From assembly GCA_910585035.1 (NCBI GenBank), contig CAJUEF010000033.1, positions 1 to 17,891 on the forward strand: a stretch of DNA of 17,891 bases. Reading direction: 5' to 3'. Origin of the DNA: an uncultured Christensenellaceae bacterium (lineage in GTDB: Bacteria > Bacillota > Clostridia > Christensenellales > MGBC116941). The notes beneath the pieces are model-generated. The model searched no databases. It was given only the letters and a program-made list of their open reading frames with translations, and was not told the origin of the DNA. A program made the translations under genes and the position numbers. Below, piece after piece: positions 1 to 8,486 of the stretch; position 1 is the stretch's first letter; every line of letters starts with the position of its first letter.

Positions 1-68
1 ATATTGTACATAACACTTTACACCCATTATAGGACATAATAAAAGAAAAGTAAAGAGGGTGGTAATTT

Positions 69-284
69 TTGATTTCTTATGAACCATTATGGAAAACAAT
101 GAAACAAAAAGGCGCCACAGAACATACCTTGCGTAATAAAGAGAAAGAAAATGGCGGATACATTATAAGTGGTTCAACAGTATCACGCCTAAAGAAAGGT
201 GAATCTGTTTCAACAAACACTCTGGACGCGTTATGCCACATTTTAGATTGTGATTTAAAGGATATAATTAAATTTAAGAAATAA
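69..284 (+). CDS. Small Cro/CI-type (XRE) HTH transcriptional regulator
   Basis: A 71-residue protein that is almost entirely one helix-turn-helix domain of the small HTH_26/YozG-like Cro/CI type. The recognition region is around residues 33-60, with the pattern SGSTVSRLKKGE followed by a second helix pair (TLDALCHILDC) typical of this family. Such proteins bind DNA as dimers; the target cannot be read from the sequence. The start is TTG at 69, chosen because a GAGGGTGG ribosome binding site lies 6 nt upstream (55-62); there is no in-frame ATG that keeps the domain whole. The gene stands alone: a hairpin terminator overlaps its stop codon and the next gene begins about 470 bases later. Nothing links it to the CRISPR or adhesin genes except position. 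Confidence 0.85.
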   Translation: MISYEPLWKTMKQKGATEHTLRNKEKENGGYIISGSTVSRLKKGESVSTNTLDALCHILDCDLKDIIKFKK

Positions 285-315
285 GCAGCTGCATGTTTTG
301 CGGCTGCTTATTATT
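280..315 (+). terminator. Rho-independent terminator after the HTH gene
   Basis: A 13-bp stem (280-292 with 300-312, one G-U pair) around a 7-nt loop starts on the stop codon of the HTH gene. The tail is TTATTATTA rather than a pure T run, so efficiency may be moderate. Confidence 0.6.
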
Positions 316-752
316 ATGGTGGCGCTTTAAGACCATGCTTGTTTAAAAATTCGTTGTGCTGAAATTTTGTCTTTGTTATTTTATCTTTTTTTAAAATTTT
401 ATTGTTGCATTTTCAATATAAATGTTTTCTTTTTCGGGAGTTTTATTTAAGTATTTTAAATATATTAAAGATTTTTATCATTTAAAGAGGCCCCCACTTG
501 TCTATTTTTTAAAAGCTTTCCCGGGTTAATGCAAAGAGGTTACAGATAAAAACAAAAAAGTAAAAAAATGTAGACATTTTGTGACAATAAATTTTAAGAA
601 TTAACGGCAAGAAACATAGTGTGTATATATGGTTTTTAATAACATAATACACTAAATTCATGACCGCTAATGCCTGATACATATTTTACCATAGGTGTAA
701 CAAAATGTCTGGTTTTTGTTACGAAACAGATGCCGGACGGAAGGAGAACGCC
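316..752 (+). other. AT-rich intergenic region / 5' leader of the surface-protein gene
   Basis: No gene is visible in these 437 bases. A weak promoter candidate is TTAACG (601-606), 17 bases, TATATA (624-629). A perfect 9-bp inverted repeat (697-705 with 714-722, loop TGTCTGGT) lies just before the ribosome binding site of the following gene. I saw no match to a riboswitch class I know. Confidence 0.4.
697..722 (+). promoter_or_regulatory. Stem-loop / dyad just upstream of the surface-protein RBS
   Basis: GTAACAAAA and TTTTGTTAC form a perfect 9-bp stem with an 8-nt loop. It ends 19 bases before the AAGGAG ribosome binding site (741-746) of the gene starting at 753. It could be an operator or an mRNA 5' stem-loop; it lacks a following T run, so it is not a terminator. 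Confidence 0.5.
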
Positions 753-3143
753 ATGGAAATAAACGAAAGAACCCGAAAAAGAGCAGCGTCCGTAATAGCG
801 GTACTGTTGGCTTTGGCAGTTATTTTTGCAGGAACCTTTGCTTACAGGTCAGTGAGGCAAAAAGCCCTAAACGAAGATGACGGCTATTCCAACCCGGGAG
901 CGAGGCTTCATGATGACTTTAACGGGAGAAACAAAGATGTGTATGTGGAGAATTTCACAGACCCGGATAATGGAGGAACGCCTATTTATGCAAGAATCCG
1001 CCTGGACGAGTATATGGAAATAGGCAAGGGAGCAGGCAAGCCGGAGGCTGCAGGCAGAAATGTTCGTGTAATTGGTAAGACAGATGCGGATATAAACGAT
1101 AAAAGCACCTGGGCGCCTCATACCATGGGACAAGACAGTCATGCTGATATACATAAATACTGGACATGGGAAATGGGAGGAAAGACAGTGTTTATGCCAA
1201 CCTTTAACAAGGATAAGGACAGTCTTGCGGCAGATATTAACGGTACCTATGCCGGCCCTGACGGAGACAGGACCACCGACAGTGATAAGTTTAAGGATTA
1301 CCATGAATATGACTTAGGTGAAGAAAAAACAGATACCGCCATATACGGCATTGACAATCAGGCGGAGGAGACCCATAGGGGAAAAGAGACCTTGGAATCA
1401 AAGATAATTACCATGGCGGAATGGAAGGCCATGGGAGCTCCTATAGGTAATTACTGGGTATATGATGTCGACGGCTGGGCATACTGGGCGCAGGCAATAG
1501 AGCCGGGAGAAGCAACAGGGCTTTTGACCACAGGCATTAAATTTAATAACGTTCCAAGTGAAGAATGGTATTATGGGGTTAATGTTTTGGGAGAGTTTGC
1601 AACAGCTGGAGACTGGGGTGAAAAGGAAGGAAATACAGGCTTTTATGAAGAGGGCATAACAGAAGACGGGCTGTTCCTGCTTAATCATGTGTCAGGCAGA
1701 CTGTCAGGCATTTTAAGTATGCAGATAAAAGGCGGCTTTAAGCAGTATGTAAGGGCAGGAAGCAGCCTTGATTTGGAAGTGGATATTAATATGGAGAACT
1801 CCACGGGAAGCCCTGGGGAAACCTATGTAACCTGGTCTTGTGAGCCAGGCACAACGGCGCTGGCAGGCAATAAGTTTGCACCTGATGACAAGATGGTAGG
1901 CAACACATATAGGGTAACGGCAACCAGCACACAATATCCTGATGTTACAGCCTTTACAGATATTTATGTTTATCCAAGAGAGGCTGTGGGAGTAGTCAAG
2001 GGAGAGCTGGACGGCAAAACCTATGTGGATTTTGGGGACAACACCTTTAAGGAGATAAAAGCAGACGGCAGTCTTGGAGAGTTTGTATGCGGCGGTCTTG
2101 ATGAGAAAATAGGAAACAGTGACGATAAGTTTAACGTGGTGGTAATAGATCCGGAAGACCCTAATTTTGGCAGCAAGTTTATAGGTCCTGAGGAGGGCAT
2201 ATACTACTATGCAATGGGACCTGACGGCAAGCTGGGCACCGCTGATGATATTAGAGTTACAGGCAACCCTTGGCCTAATGACATTGCTAATGCAGTTGCT
2301 GACGATATTAGGATTACAGGAGTAAATAACAATGCTACTGTACAGCGGGCAGTGGAAATTCCATTGCAGGCAGTTGTTACTCTACATGGTGAGCCGATTG
2401 AAAATCAGGAGGTAACCTGGAGGATTAGCGGTAATAAGAATGCTAATACGAGGATTAGTGAAAATGGAGTTTTAACTGTGGGGAATGAAACTCCAAACAC
2501 AATATTGACTATTTATGCTTCTTCTAAAATATTACCAGACTTAGAAAAATCCATTACTGTAAAGGTTGGACCATTGGATTACGGCAGCCTTAGGAATGTA
2601 TCAGCCGGCACAACAACAACTGTAAGAATTGACGGCATTGACTGGTATGTGCTTGCAAAGAGTGGCAATAAGGCTCTAATATGGTCTAAAAATACAGTTG
2701 GTTCTGCTCGTCTTTTTGGGAATAACACTAATAATTGGAAGAGTAGTTCAATACGTACATATTTAAATGGAACGTTGATTAACCAATGGAAAGTGTTAAA
2801 AGAAAAGGCTATAAGCACTTCAATTACAACAAGAAGTCAACATAACGCTACAACATGGGATACAACCACTGACAAAGTATTTTTGCTTAGTGAGGCAGAT
2901 ATGTTTGGAACAATTAGCCATATAAAGACCACTAATGCAAAAGATTACACTTATGGAAATCAGGTACTTGTGAATAATATAAATATACGTAAATGCAATT
3001 GGGACTATTGGTTGCGGTCTCCAAAGGGCAATGGTAGTATTTATCTTTTACCTGTTATAAGTCGCGATGGCGCATCTGGAACTGCTCAACTTTATGATAC
3101 TTCTGGAGTACGCCCAGCATTATGGGTGCAGATGCCGGCGTAG
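753..3143 (+). CDS. SipW-type-signal surface protein with Ig-like segments and C-terminal DUF6273-like domain
   Basis: A 796-residue secreted or surface protein. The start is ATG 753 with AAGGAG (741-746) 6 nt upstream; an in-frame ATG at 705 lies inside a hairpin and has no ribosome binding site. Residues 1-31 are a basic start (RTRKR), a long hydrophobic core and the GTFAY exit typical of TasA/camelysin-like proteins cut by SipW. The next part (VYVENF, YARIRLDEYMEIG) resembles clostridial SipW-dependent matrix proteins. Two Ig-like segments follow (about residues 330-410 and 525-610) around a D/G-rich stretch (DGKLGTADD). From about residue 611 to the end is a DUF6273-like domain with WYVLAKSGNKALI, YWLRSP and GVRPALWV. 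No LPXTG or membrane anchor is seen at the C-terminus, so attachment may be non-covalent. The last quarter is more AT-rich than the rest. Function is inferred as cell-surface or biofilm matrix; the ligand is unknown. Confidence 0.75.
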   Translation: MEINERTRKRAASVIAVLLALAVIFAGTFAYRSVRQKALNEDDGYSNPGARLHDDFNGRNKDVYVENFTDPDNGGTPIYARIRLDEYMEIGKGAGKPEAAGRNVRVIGKTDADINDKSTWAPHTMGQDSHADIHKYWTWEMGGKTVFMPTFNKDKDSLAADINGTYAGPDGDRTTDSDKFKDYHEYDLGEEKTDTAIYGIDNQAEETHRGKETLESKIITMAEWKAMGAPIGNYWVYDVDGWAYWAQAIEPGEATGLLTTGIKFNNVPSEEWYYGVNVLGEFATAGDWGEKEGNTGFYEEGITEDGLFLLNHVSGRLSGILSMQIKGGFKQYVRAGSSLDLEVDINMENSTGSPGETYVTWSCEPGTTALAGNKFAPDDKMVGNTYRVTATSTQYPDVTAFTDIYVYPREAVGVVKGELDGKTYVDFGDNTFKEIKADGSLGEFVCGGLDEKIGNSDDKFNVVVIDPEDPNFGSKFIGPEEGIYYYAMGPDGKLGTADDIRVTGNPWPNDIANAVADDIRITGVNNNATVQRAVEIPLQAVVTLHGEPIENQEVTWRISGNKNANTRISENGVLTVGNETPNTILTIYASSKILPDLEKSITVKVGPLDYGSLRNVSAGTTTTVRIDGIDWYVLAKSGNKALIWSKNTVGSARLFGNNTNNWKSSSIRTYLNGTLINQWKVLKEKAISTSITTRSQHNATTWDTTTDKVFLLSEADMFGTISHIKTTNAKDYTYGNQVLVNNINIRKCNWDYWLRSPKGNGSIYLLPVISRDGASGTAQLYDTSGVRPALWVQMPA

Positions 3144-3193
3144 TAATTAATTTGGTGTATTAATGGTGAAATCATAATAACAGGGAAATAAAG

Positions 3194-3230
3194 CAAAAAG
3201 CAGAGGATTTATATTCTCTGCTTTTTGTTT
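3194..3230 (+). terminator. Rho-independent terminator after the surface-protein gene
   Basis: CAAAAAGCAGAG (3194-3205) pairs perfectly with CTCTGCTTTTTG (3216-3227), a 12-bp stem with a 10-nt loop, followed by TTT. It separates the surface-protein gene from the CRISPR-Cas region. Confidence 0.85.
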
Positions 3231-3433
3231 ACTTATACCAGGCACATATAAGCAGCTTAATGTAAAATACCGCAGATATATTCCTTAGCTATTTAAGTAA
3301 CTCCAATATTTCAAGTCCCATAAAACCATTTTAACTTCTTTTTCGTATAGTAATTTTAAATTAACACTTTAAATCCTTTTTATTAGACAAGTATTATGAT
3401 AAAATTATAATTAATAGGTAATTTTTAACAAAT
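3231..3433. other. AT-rich spacer without a gene
   Basis: About 200 bases between the surface-protein terminator and the tracrRNA 3' end. I see no coding frame. Its only readable element is the plus-strand promoter candidate at 3384-3411. Confidence 0.5.
3384..3411 (+). promoter_or_regulatory. Candidate strong promoter reading toward cas9 across the tracrRNA gene
   Basis: TAGACA (3384-3389), 16-bp spacer, TATAAT (3406-3411): five of six and six of six consensus bases. The start would be near 3418, so the transcript would run antisense through the tracrRNA gene, meet the hairpin at 3434-3459 about 16 bases later, and continue to cas9 if it reads through. The gap between the tracrRNA promoter and cas9 holds no comparably good plus-strand promoter, so this is the best candidate for cas operon expression seen here. 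Confidence 0.45.
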
Positions 3434-3547
3434 AAAAAAAGCCCTATTCAAGGCTTTTTCACTCACACAATGTGAATTCGCACAATGCGATGATTACGCT
3501 AAAAGCTTATTTGAACTTGTAGTGTAATTCTTAATGGTAGTTTTACC
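3431..3547 (-). ncRNA. tracrRNA (trans-activating CRISPR RNA), type II-A
   Basis: About 115 nt, divergent from cas9. Plus-strand bases 3519-3540 are identical to repeat positions 9-30, so the minus-strand RNA holds a 22-nt perfect anti-repeat. Going 5' to 3' on the RNA: GGUAAAA, the anti-repeat, a bulge AAGU opposite GA of the repeat, UCAAAU pairing with GUUUGA of the repeat (lower stem), a short nexus GCU-UUU-AGC (plus 3498-3506), then two mini-hairpins with identical UUG loops, UCGCA/UGCGA (3478-3490) and UCACA/UGUGA (3463-3475), and finally the terminator stem. This is the S. pyogenes tracrRNA plan. It pairs with crRNA precursors for RNase III processing and is bound by Cas9. The 5' end is inferred from a consensus promoter, the 3' end from the terminator. 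Confidence 0.92.
3434..3459 (-). terminator. tracrRNA terminator, possibly bidirectional
   Basis: On the minus strand AAAAAGCC and GGCTTTTTTT flank a 7-8 nt loop, giving a short GC stem with a seven-T tail. The plus strand also shows the stem followed by five Ts, so it could slow transcription coming from the promoter at 3384-3411. Confidence 0.85.
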
Positions 3548-3553
3548 ACTATT

Positions 3554-3582
3554 AATGTAATCTAATTTATTGTTTTTGTCAA
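3554..3582 (-). promoter_or_regulatory. tracrRNA promoter
   Basis: On the minus strand: perfect -35 TTGACA (plus 3577-3582), exactly 17-bp spacer, -10 TACATT (plus 3554-3559). Start expected near 3547, a few bases before the anti-repeat. It ends only 25 bases from the cas9 start codon, leaving little room for a separate cas promoter. Confidence 0.75.
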
Positions 3583-3607
3583 ATATTTTTTTATTGGGAG
3601 GAAATTT

Positions 3608-6600
3608 ATGAAGAACAACGGGAATAACATTAAAACATCAAATTATTATATTGGACTTGATGTGGGCACCGATTCACTTGGATGGGCTGTGACAGATGAA
3701 AAATATAATATTTGTAAATTTAAGTCTAAATCTATGTGGGGAATTCGTCAATTCCCTGAAGGCGAAAGTGCAGAAGAAAGACGGAGTAATCGTACTAACA
3801 GACGTAGAATGCAAAGAAAAAAGCAAAGACTGTTTTTACTTGAAATGCTTTTTGAAAATGAAATTGCCAAAAAGGATGCGTTGTTTTTTGAAAGAATGAG
3901 GCAAAGTTCTTTATATTTGGATGACAGAGATAGGGAAATAGGAAGATTTACATTGTTTAATGATAAGGACTTTTCCGATGTTGATTATTTAAATGCTTAT
4001 CCAACTATATATCATTTACGTAAAGAACTTGTGAATAATGATGAGCCTAAAGATGTTAGACTTGTTTTTTTAGCACTGCACCATATTGTGAAAAAACGTG
4101 GACACTTTTTATATGAAAATTCCAATGAAAATACCGGTATAACTATTGAGCAAGCTATTAATGAGCTGAGTAAGTTTGTTCAAGATGAATACAATGTGTC
4201 TTTTGAAATTAAAGATATGGAAGAATTAAAAGAAGTTCTTTCATCCGATTCTACTATAACGCAAAAAAAGAAATTGATAAATTCAATAATCGACTTTTCA
4301 CAAACAGAAGAAATAAACTGTAAAGAACTATGTAACCTCTTATCCGGGGCGAAAGTTACATTATCAAAATTATTTAATGATGAATTTTTAAAGGAGACAG
4401 AGGTTAAATCCTATAGTTTAAAAGACAGCAATGATGATGACAATTATTCTAAGTTGTGCGATGCTCTTAGAGAACGTACAAAACTTATTGAGTGTGCTCA
4501 AACAGTTTATGACATCGGCCGTATTTATAAGATTATGGGAGACAGTAAGTTTATAAGTGAAGCAAAGGTTAATCTATATGAACAAAATAAAAAAGATTTA
4601 AAAAAGCTTAAGAGTTTTGTAAAAGAGTATTACCCGAAAAAGTACAAAACTATCTTTTCGCTACATAAGGATAAACTTAATAATTACGCAGCATATAGCA
4701 GATATAAAACAACAGGAAAGCAATGTAAGGAAAAAGAATATAACTGTAATCAGGAGGAATTTTGTTTATATTTAAAAAAGGAATTACCAAAAATGCCAGA
4801 TGAATATGCAGACATAGCTGACAAGATAAATGAAAAAACACTTTTAACAAGGCTGGCAGGAACTGAAAACGGACTTATACCCTATCAGCTTAATAAAAAA
4901 GAACTGATTGCTATTTTGGACAACGCTTCAAAATATTTGGATTTTTTAAATATTAAGGATGAGGATGGATTTAGCGTTAAAGAAAAAATAGTTTGCATAT
5001 TTGAATTTCGTGTTCCATATTACGTTGGACCTTTGAGCAAGCACGATGGCCCATTGGAAAATCACTGGGTGGTGCGTATGGATGGAGAGAAGCAGCAAAA
5101 GATATATCCTTGGAATTTTGACAAGGTAGTAGACACTCAAAAAAGTGCGGAAGGATTTATCATAAAACTTATCAGCAAATGTACCTATACTGGAGAAAAG
5201 GTTCTTCCTAAAAACTCGCTGCTGTTTAGTGAATATGCTGCGCTTAATGAAATAAACCCTCTAAAAGTAAATGGCAGGCCTATTCCCGTAAAGATTAAAA
5301 AGGAACTGTATCAGGCAGTGTTTGTTGACAGTAGCAAAAAGGTAACAAAAAAGAGAATATCCGAATATTTGATCAGCAATGGCCATATGACAAAGGAGGA
5401 TGAAATAAGCGGAATAAATGATACGCTGACTTCAAGCTTAAAATCATACCATGATTTTAAAGGTATACTTGATAGAACAGGTGATAAGGATATGGTGGAG
5501 GACATTATTAAGCATGTTCTTATTTACTGCGATGATAAAAAAATGCTCAAAAATTGGCTTAAAGCTACATACCCTATACTTGTTGATGCGGATATTAAAC
5601 ATATACTTGGTTTGAAATATAAGGACTGGGGAAGATTATCCAAGGTGTTTTTAACTGAAATATATCATGTTGACGGGCAGGGGGAAGCCTTTTCCATCAT
5701 GGATATGCTAAGGAATACAAACATGAATTTAATGCAACTGCTATCCAAAGAATATAAGTTTTCAGAGGAAGCAGAAAAGTACAGGAAATTTACTTTTGGC
5801 GATAACCAAAATATCGCTGAACGCCTTGATGATATGTATATTTCTCCGCCTGTAAGAAGGAGTATATTACAGACGCTGAAGGTTGTGGATGAAATTGTAG
5901 ATGTGAAAAAGTCTGCACCTGATAAAATATTTATTGAAATGGCAAGAGATAAAGAGGGGAAAAACGATAAAAAGCCAACCAAGTCCAGAAAAGATATGCT
6001 GCGGGAATTATACAAGGGATTGGAAAATGAATATCCGGAGTTGTGTGATAAGCTGGAAAAGGAAAGTGATATTTCTCTTCGGAAAAAAACATTATACCTA
6101 TATTATATGCAACTTGGCAAGTGTATGTATTCAGGTAAACCTATAGACCTGGAACATATTCTAAGCAATGATGAAACTTACGATATAGACCATATTTTTC
6201 CACAGTCGAAAATCAGGGATGACAGCTTTGACAATAAGGTATTGGTTAAAAGCGAACTGAACAGAGAAAAGCTGAATACGTATCCTATCGATGAAAATAT
6301 TCGTTCAAAGATGGCCGGGTTTTGGGGGATGCTACATGACAGAGGCTTTATAACGGATACAAAATACCAGCGTTTAAAGAGGAATTATCCGCTGACTAGT
6401 GACGAGCTTTCTGCCTTTGTAAGCAGACAGCTTGTGGAGACAAGACAGGCAACAAAGGCTTTGGCAATTATACTTAATGAATTGTATCCTAAAAGCAGAA
6501 TTGTGTATTCAAAGGCGGACAATGTAAATGATTTTAAAGATAAGAATAAAATTGTTAAATGCAGAGAAGTAAACGATTTGCACCATGCGAAGGACGCATA

Positions 6601-7600
6601 TCTTAATATTGTTGTTGGTAATGTGTATGATACCAAATTTACTGATAAATTCTTCCTTAATATTAACAAGGAAAATTACAGCCTGAATAAAGTATTTGCG
6701 TTTGATGTAAAAGGAGCATGGAAAGCAAAGGAAACCATTGAGATTGTCAAAAGCATCTTAAAAAAGAATAATTTGTTGACAACGGTAATGACCTTTAAAC
6801 AAAAGGGAACTTTGTTTGATGCCCAAATACTCTCTAAAGGAAAGGGGCAACTTGCAACTAAAAAAGATAGAGATATTGCAAAATACGGCGGATATAACAA
6901 GGTGAAAGGGGTATATTTTTGTACAGTTGAGCACACTGATGAGAAAAACAAAAGACAGGTTTCCATTGAGCCTGTATATCTTTATCAGCAAGCTCTTTTT
7001 GAAAGTGACCCGAAAAGGTATTGTGAAGAAATACTGGGACTTGTTGAGCCAAAGGTGATTGTGCCTAAAATACTTAATAATGCTTTGGTTGAGCTGGACG
7101 GAAAGTTGCTGCGGATAACAGGAAGAACAGGCGAAAGAAATTTGTATAAGCACACATACCAGCTTGTGGTAGACGATGCAACTTCACTCTATATTAATCG
7201 TTTGCGCAAATATATAGGAAGATGTGCGCAGAGCGATGAAGAACTGGAAATCAGTAATAAAGACGGTGTTTCAAAAGAGGGTAACCTTAATCTTTATGAG
7301 CTGTTTTTGGACAAGCTGAATAAGACGGTATACAGCAGGTTGTTTCCATCTTTGCTTAAAGACTTGGAAAACGGCAAGGAAAAGTTTACAGAAATGGATA
7401 TGCTGGACCAAAGTAAATTACTTATGGAAATTCTTAAAGCTTTTAAATGTGACAGGCAGTTAGTGAATTTAAAAACCTTGTGTAACAAAGGAAGCTGTGG
7501 TGTTATATCACATAATTCCAATATTACTAACGTTAAATCAGCTTATATGATAAACCAGTCGCCTACGGGACTTTATGAAGTTAAAGTCCCGCTTAAATAG
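3608..7600 (+). CDS. cas9: CRISPR-associated endonuclease Cas9, type II-A
   Basis: A 1330-residue RNA-guided DNA endonuclease, close to the 1368 of S. pyogenes Cas9. Start ATG 3608 has GGGAGG (3596-3601) 6 nt upstream. RuvC-I is GLDVGTDSLGW with catalytic D18. The arginine-rich bridge helix is at residues 57-75 (EERRSNRTNRRRMQRKKQR). The alpha-helical REC lobe spans about 90-745. RuvC-II is KIFIEMARD with E777. The HNH domain holds YDIDHIFPQS with H862 and a downstream SFDNKVL asparagine. RuvC-III is LHHAKDAYLN with H993 and D996. The C-terminal PAM-interacting part ends in TGLYEVKVPLK, like the TGLYETRIDLS end of the S. pyogenes enzyme. All nuclease residues are present, so it should cut both strands of a target specified by crRNA:tracrRNA. 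It heads the operon; cas1 starts 10 bases after its stop. The PAM cannot be read from this sequence. Confidence 0.98.
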   Translation: MKNNGNNIKTSNYYIGLDVGTDSLGWAVTDEKYNICKFKSKSMWGIRQFPEGESAEERRSNRTNRRRMQRKKQRLFLLEMLFENEIAKKDALFFERMRQSSLYLDDRDREIGRFTLFNDKDFSDVDYLNAYPTIYHLRKELVNNDEPKDVRLVFLALHHIVKKRGHFLYENSNENTGITIEQAINELSKFVQDEYNVSFEIKDMEELKEVLSSDSTITQKKKLINSIIDFSQTEEINCKELCNLLSGAKVTLSKLFNDEFLKETEVKSYSLKDSNDDDNYSKLCDALRERTKLIECAQTVYDIGRIYKIMGDSKFISEAKVNLYEQNKKDLKKLKSFVKEYYPKKYKTIFSLHKDKLNNYAAYSRYKTTGKQCKEKEYNCNQEEFCLYLKKELPKMPDEYADIADKINEKTLLTRLAGTENGLIPYQLNKKELIAILDNASKYLDFLNIKDEDGFSVKEKIVCIFEFRVPYYVGPLSKHDGPLENHWVVRMDGEKQQKIYPWNFDKVVDTQKSAEGFIIKLISKCTYTGEKVLPKNSLLFSEYAALNEINPLKVNGRPIPVKIKKELYQAVFVDSSKKVTKKRISEYLISNGHMTKEDEISGINDTLTSSLKSYHDFKGILDRTGDKDMVEDIIKHVLIYCDDKKMLKNWLKATYPILVDADIKHILGLKYKDWGRLSKVFLTEIYHVDGQGEAFSIMDMLRNTNMNLMQLLSKEYKFSEEAEKYRKFTFGDNQNIAERLDDMYISPPVRRSILQTLKVVDEIVDVKKSAPDKIFIEMARDKEGKNDKKPTKSRKDMLRELYKGLENEYPELCDKLEKESDISLRKKTLYLYYMQLGKCMYSGKPIDLEHILSNDETYDIDHIFPQSKIRDDSFDNKVLVKSELNREKLNTYPIDENIRSKMAGFWGMLHDRGFITDTKYQRLKRNYPLTSDELSAFVSRQLVETRQATKALAIILNELYPKSRIVYSKADNVNDFKDKNKIVKCREVNDLHHAKDAYLNIVVGNVYDTKFTDKFFLNINKENYSLNKVFAFDVKGAWKAKETIEIVKSILKKNNLLTTVMTFKQKGTLFDAQILSKGKGQLATKKDRDIAKYGGYNKVKGVYFCTVEHTDEKNKRQVSIEPVYLYQQALFESDPKRYCEEILGLVEPKVIVPKILNNALVELDGKLLRITGRTGERNLYKHTYQLVVDDATSLYINRLRKYIGRCAQSDEELEISNKDGVSKEGNLNLYELFLDKLNKTVYSRLFPSLLKDLENGKEKFTEMDMLDQSKLLMEILKAFKCDRQLVNLKTLCNKGSCGVISHNSNITNVKSAYMINQSPTGLYEVKVPLK

Positions 7601-7610
7601 AGGCAGAACT

Positions 7611-8486
7611 ATGAGCTGGCGAGTGGTGGTTATTTCCAGTACAGCAAAGCTGGATTATAAAATGGATTATTTGATAGTAAGAAACAGGGAAGCGGTAAAA
7701 CGTATACATTTAAGCGAAATATCGGTTTTGCTTATAGAAACAACTGCTGTTTCCCTGACGGCTTATCTTATTTATGAGCTGTCTAAAAGAAAGATAGATA
7801 TAATCTTTTGTGATGAGAAAAGGTGCCCTTGTGGTGTCTTTGCTCCGATTTACGGTTCTCATGATACCAGTCTGAAATTCAGAAATCAGATTTCGTGGAG
7901 CGATAATATAAAGGTGCAGGTTTGGCAGGAAATAGTAAAAGCAAAGCTTACCGGGCAGGCAAAGGTCGCTGAAATAAAAAAGAATGCGGATATCTCTTTG
8001 CTGATGGAATACAGGGAAAGTGTTTTACCCGGAGATATAACCAATAGGGAAGGACATGCGGCTAAAGTTTATTTTAATATTTTATTTGGTAAAAGCTTTT
8101 TAAGAGAAACGGAGAACAACATCAATGCCGCATTGAATTATGGCTATGGCATAATGCTGTCGCTATTTGCAAGAGAAACTGTGGCGGCGGGCTACTCAAC
8201 ACAAATAGGTATATTCCATGATAATATGTATAATCAGTTTAATTTAGCATGTGATTTAATGGAGCCTTTTCGCCCTTTTGTGGACGCTTGTGTTCTGGAC
8301 ATGGATCTTACGACGTTTGGTCATGAAGAAAAAATGGAGCTGGTAAAGCTGTTGAATGAAAAAATAATGATTGATGAAAGAGAACAATATATTCTTAACG
8401 GAGCAAGGATTTACACTCAAAGTGTATTTTCTGCACTTAATAATGAAGATGTATCTCTTATAATATTTCCAAGTTATGAGTTATAG
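7611..8486 (+). CDS. cas1: CRISPR integrase Cas1, type II-A
   Basis: A 291-residue protein, usual length for type II-A Cas1. The start is ATG 7611 (MSWRVVVISSTAKLDYK), which matches the family N-terminus and follows the cas9 stop by 10 bases with AGAGG upstream; an in-frame ATG at 7575 would overlap cas9 and adds a non-family extension. Cas1 forms, with Cas2, the complex that inserts new spacers next to the leader. Metal-binding residues are visible: E147 in NREGHAAKVYFN, H203 in GIFHDN, and D215/E218 in CDLMEPFRP. The N-terminal beta domain includes IHLSEISVLLIETT. The protein ends overlapping the cas2 start by 11 bases, suggesting coupled translation. Nothing suggests damage. Confidence 0.97.
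   Translation: MSWRVVVISSTAKLDYKMDYLIVRNREAVKRIHLSEISVLLIETTAVSLTAYLIYELSKRKIDIIFCDEKRCPCGVFAPIYGSHDTSLKFRNQISWSDNIKVQVWQEIVKAKLTGQAKVAEIKKNADISLLMEYRESVLPGDITNREGHAAKVYFNILFGKSFLRETENNINAALNYGYGIMLSLFARETVAAGYSTQIGIFHDNMYNQFNLACDLMEPFRPFVDACVLDMDLTTFGHEEKMELVKLLNEKIMIDEREQYILNGARIYTQSVFSALNNEDVSLIIFPSYEL

Noticed and set aside
480..560. Riboswitch-like bases (GCAAAG, GGTTACAG) upstream of the surface gene, considered as cyclic-di-GMP aptamer
   Set aside because: The order and the paired stems of that class are absent.
705..752. Upstream in-frame ATG adding 16 residues to the surface protein
   Set aside because: It lies in a hairpin, has no ribosome binding site, and the extension precedes a normal signal-peptide start at 753 that has AAGGAG at good spacing.
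2580..3143. Diversity-generating retroelement target: the YWLRSP...GVRPALWV end recalls variable C-type-lectin proteins
   Set aside because: No reverse transcriptase, no template repeat and no second copy of this stretch in the window; DUF6273-like domains end this way without diversification.
3541..3607. Long-form tracrRNA acting as a natural single guide against the cas promoter
   Set aside because: Only about 60 bases lie between the tracrRNA start and cas9, with no second upstream minus-strand promoter visible and no guide-like match identified.
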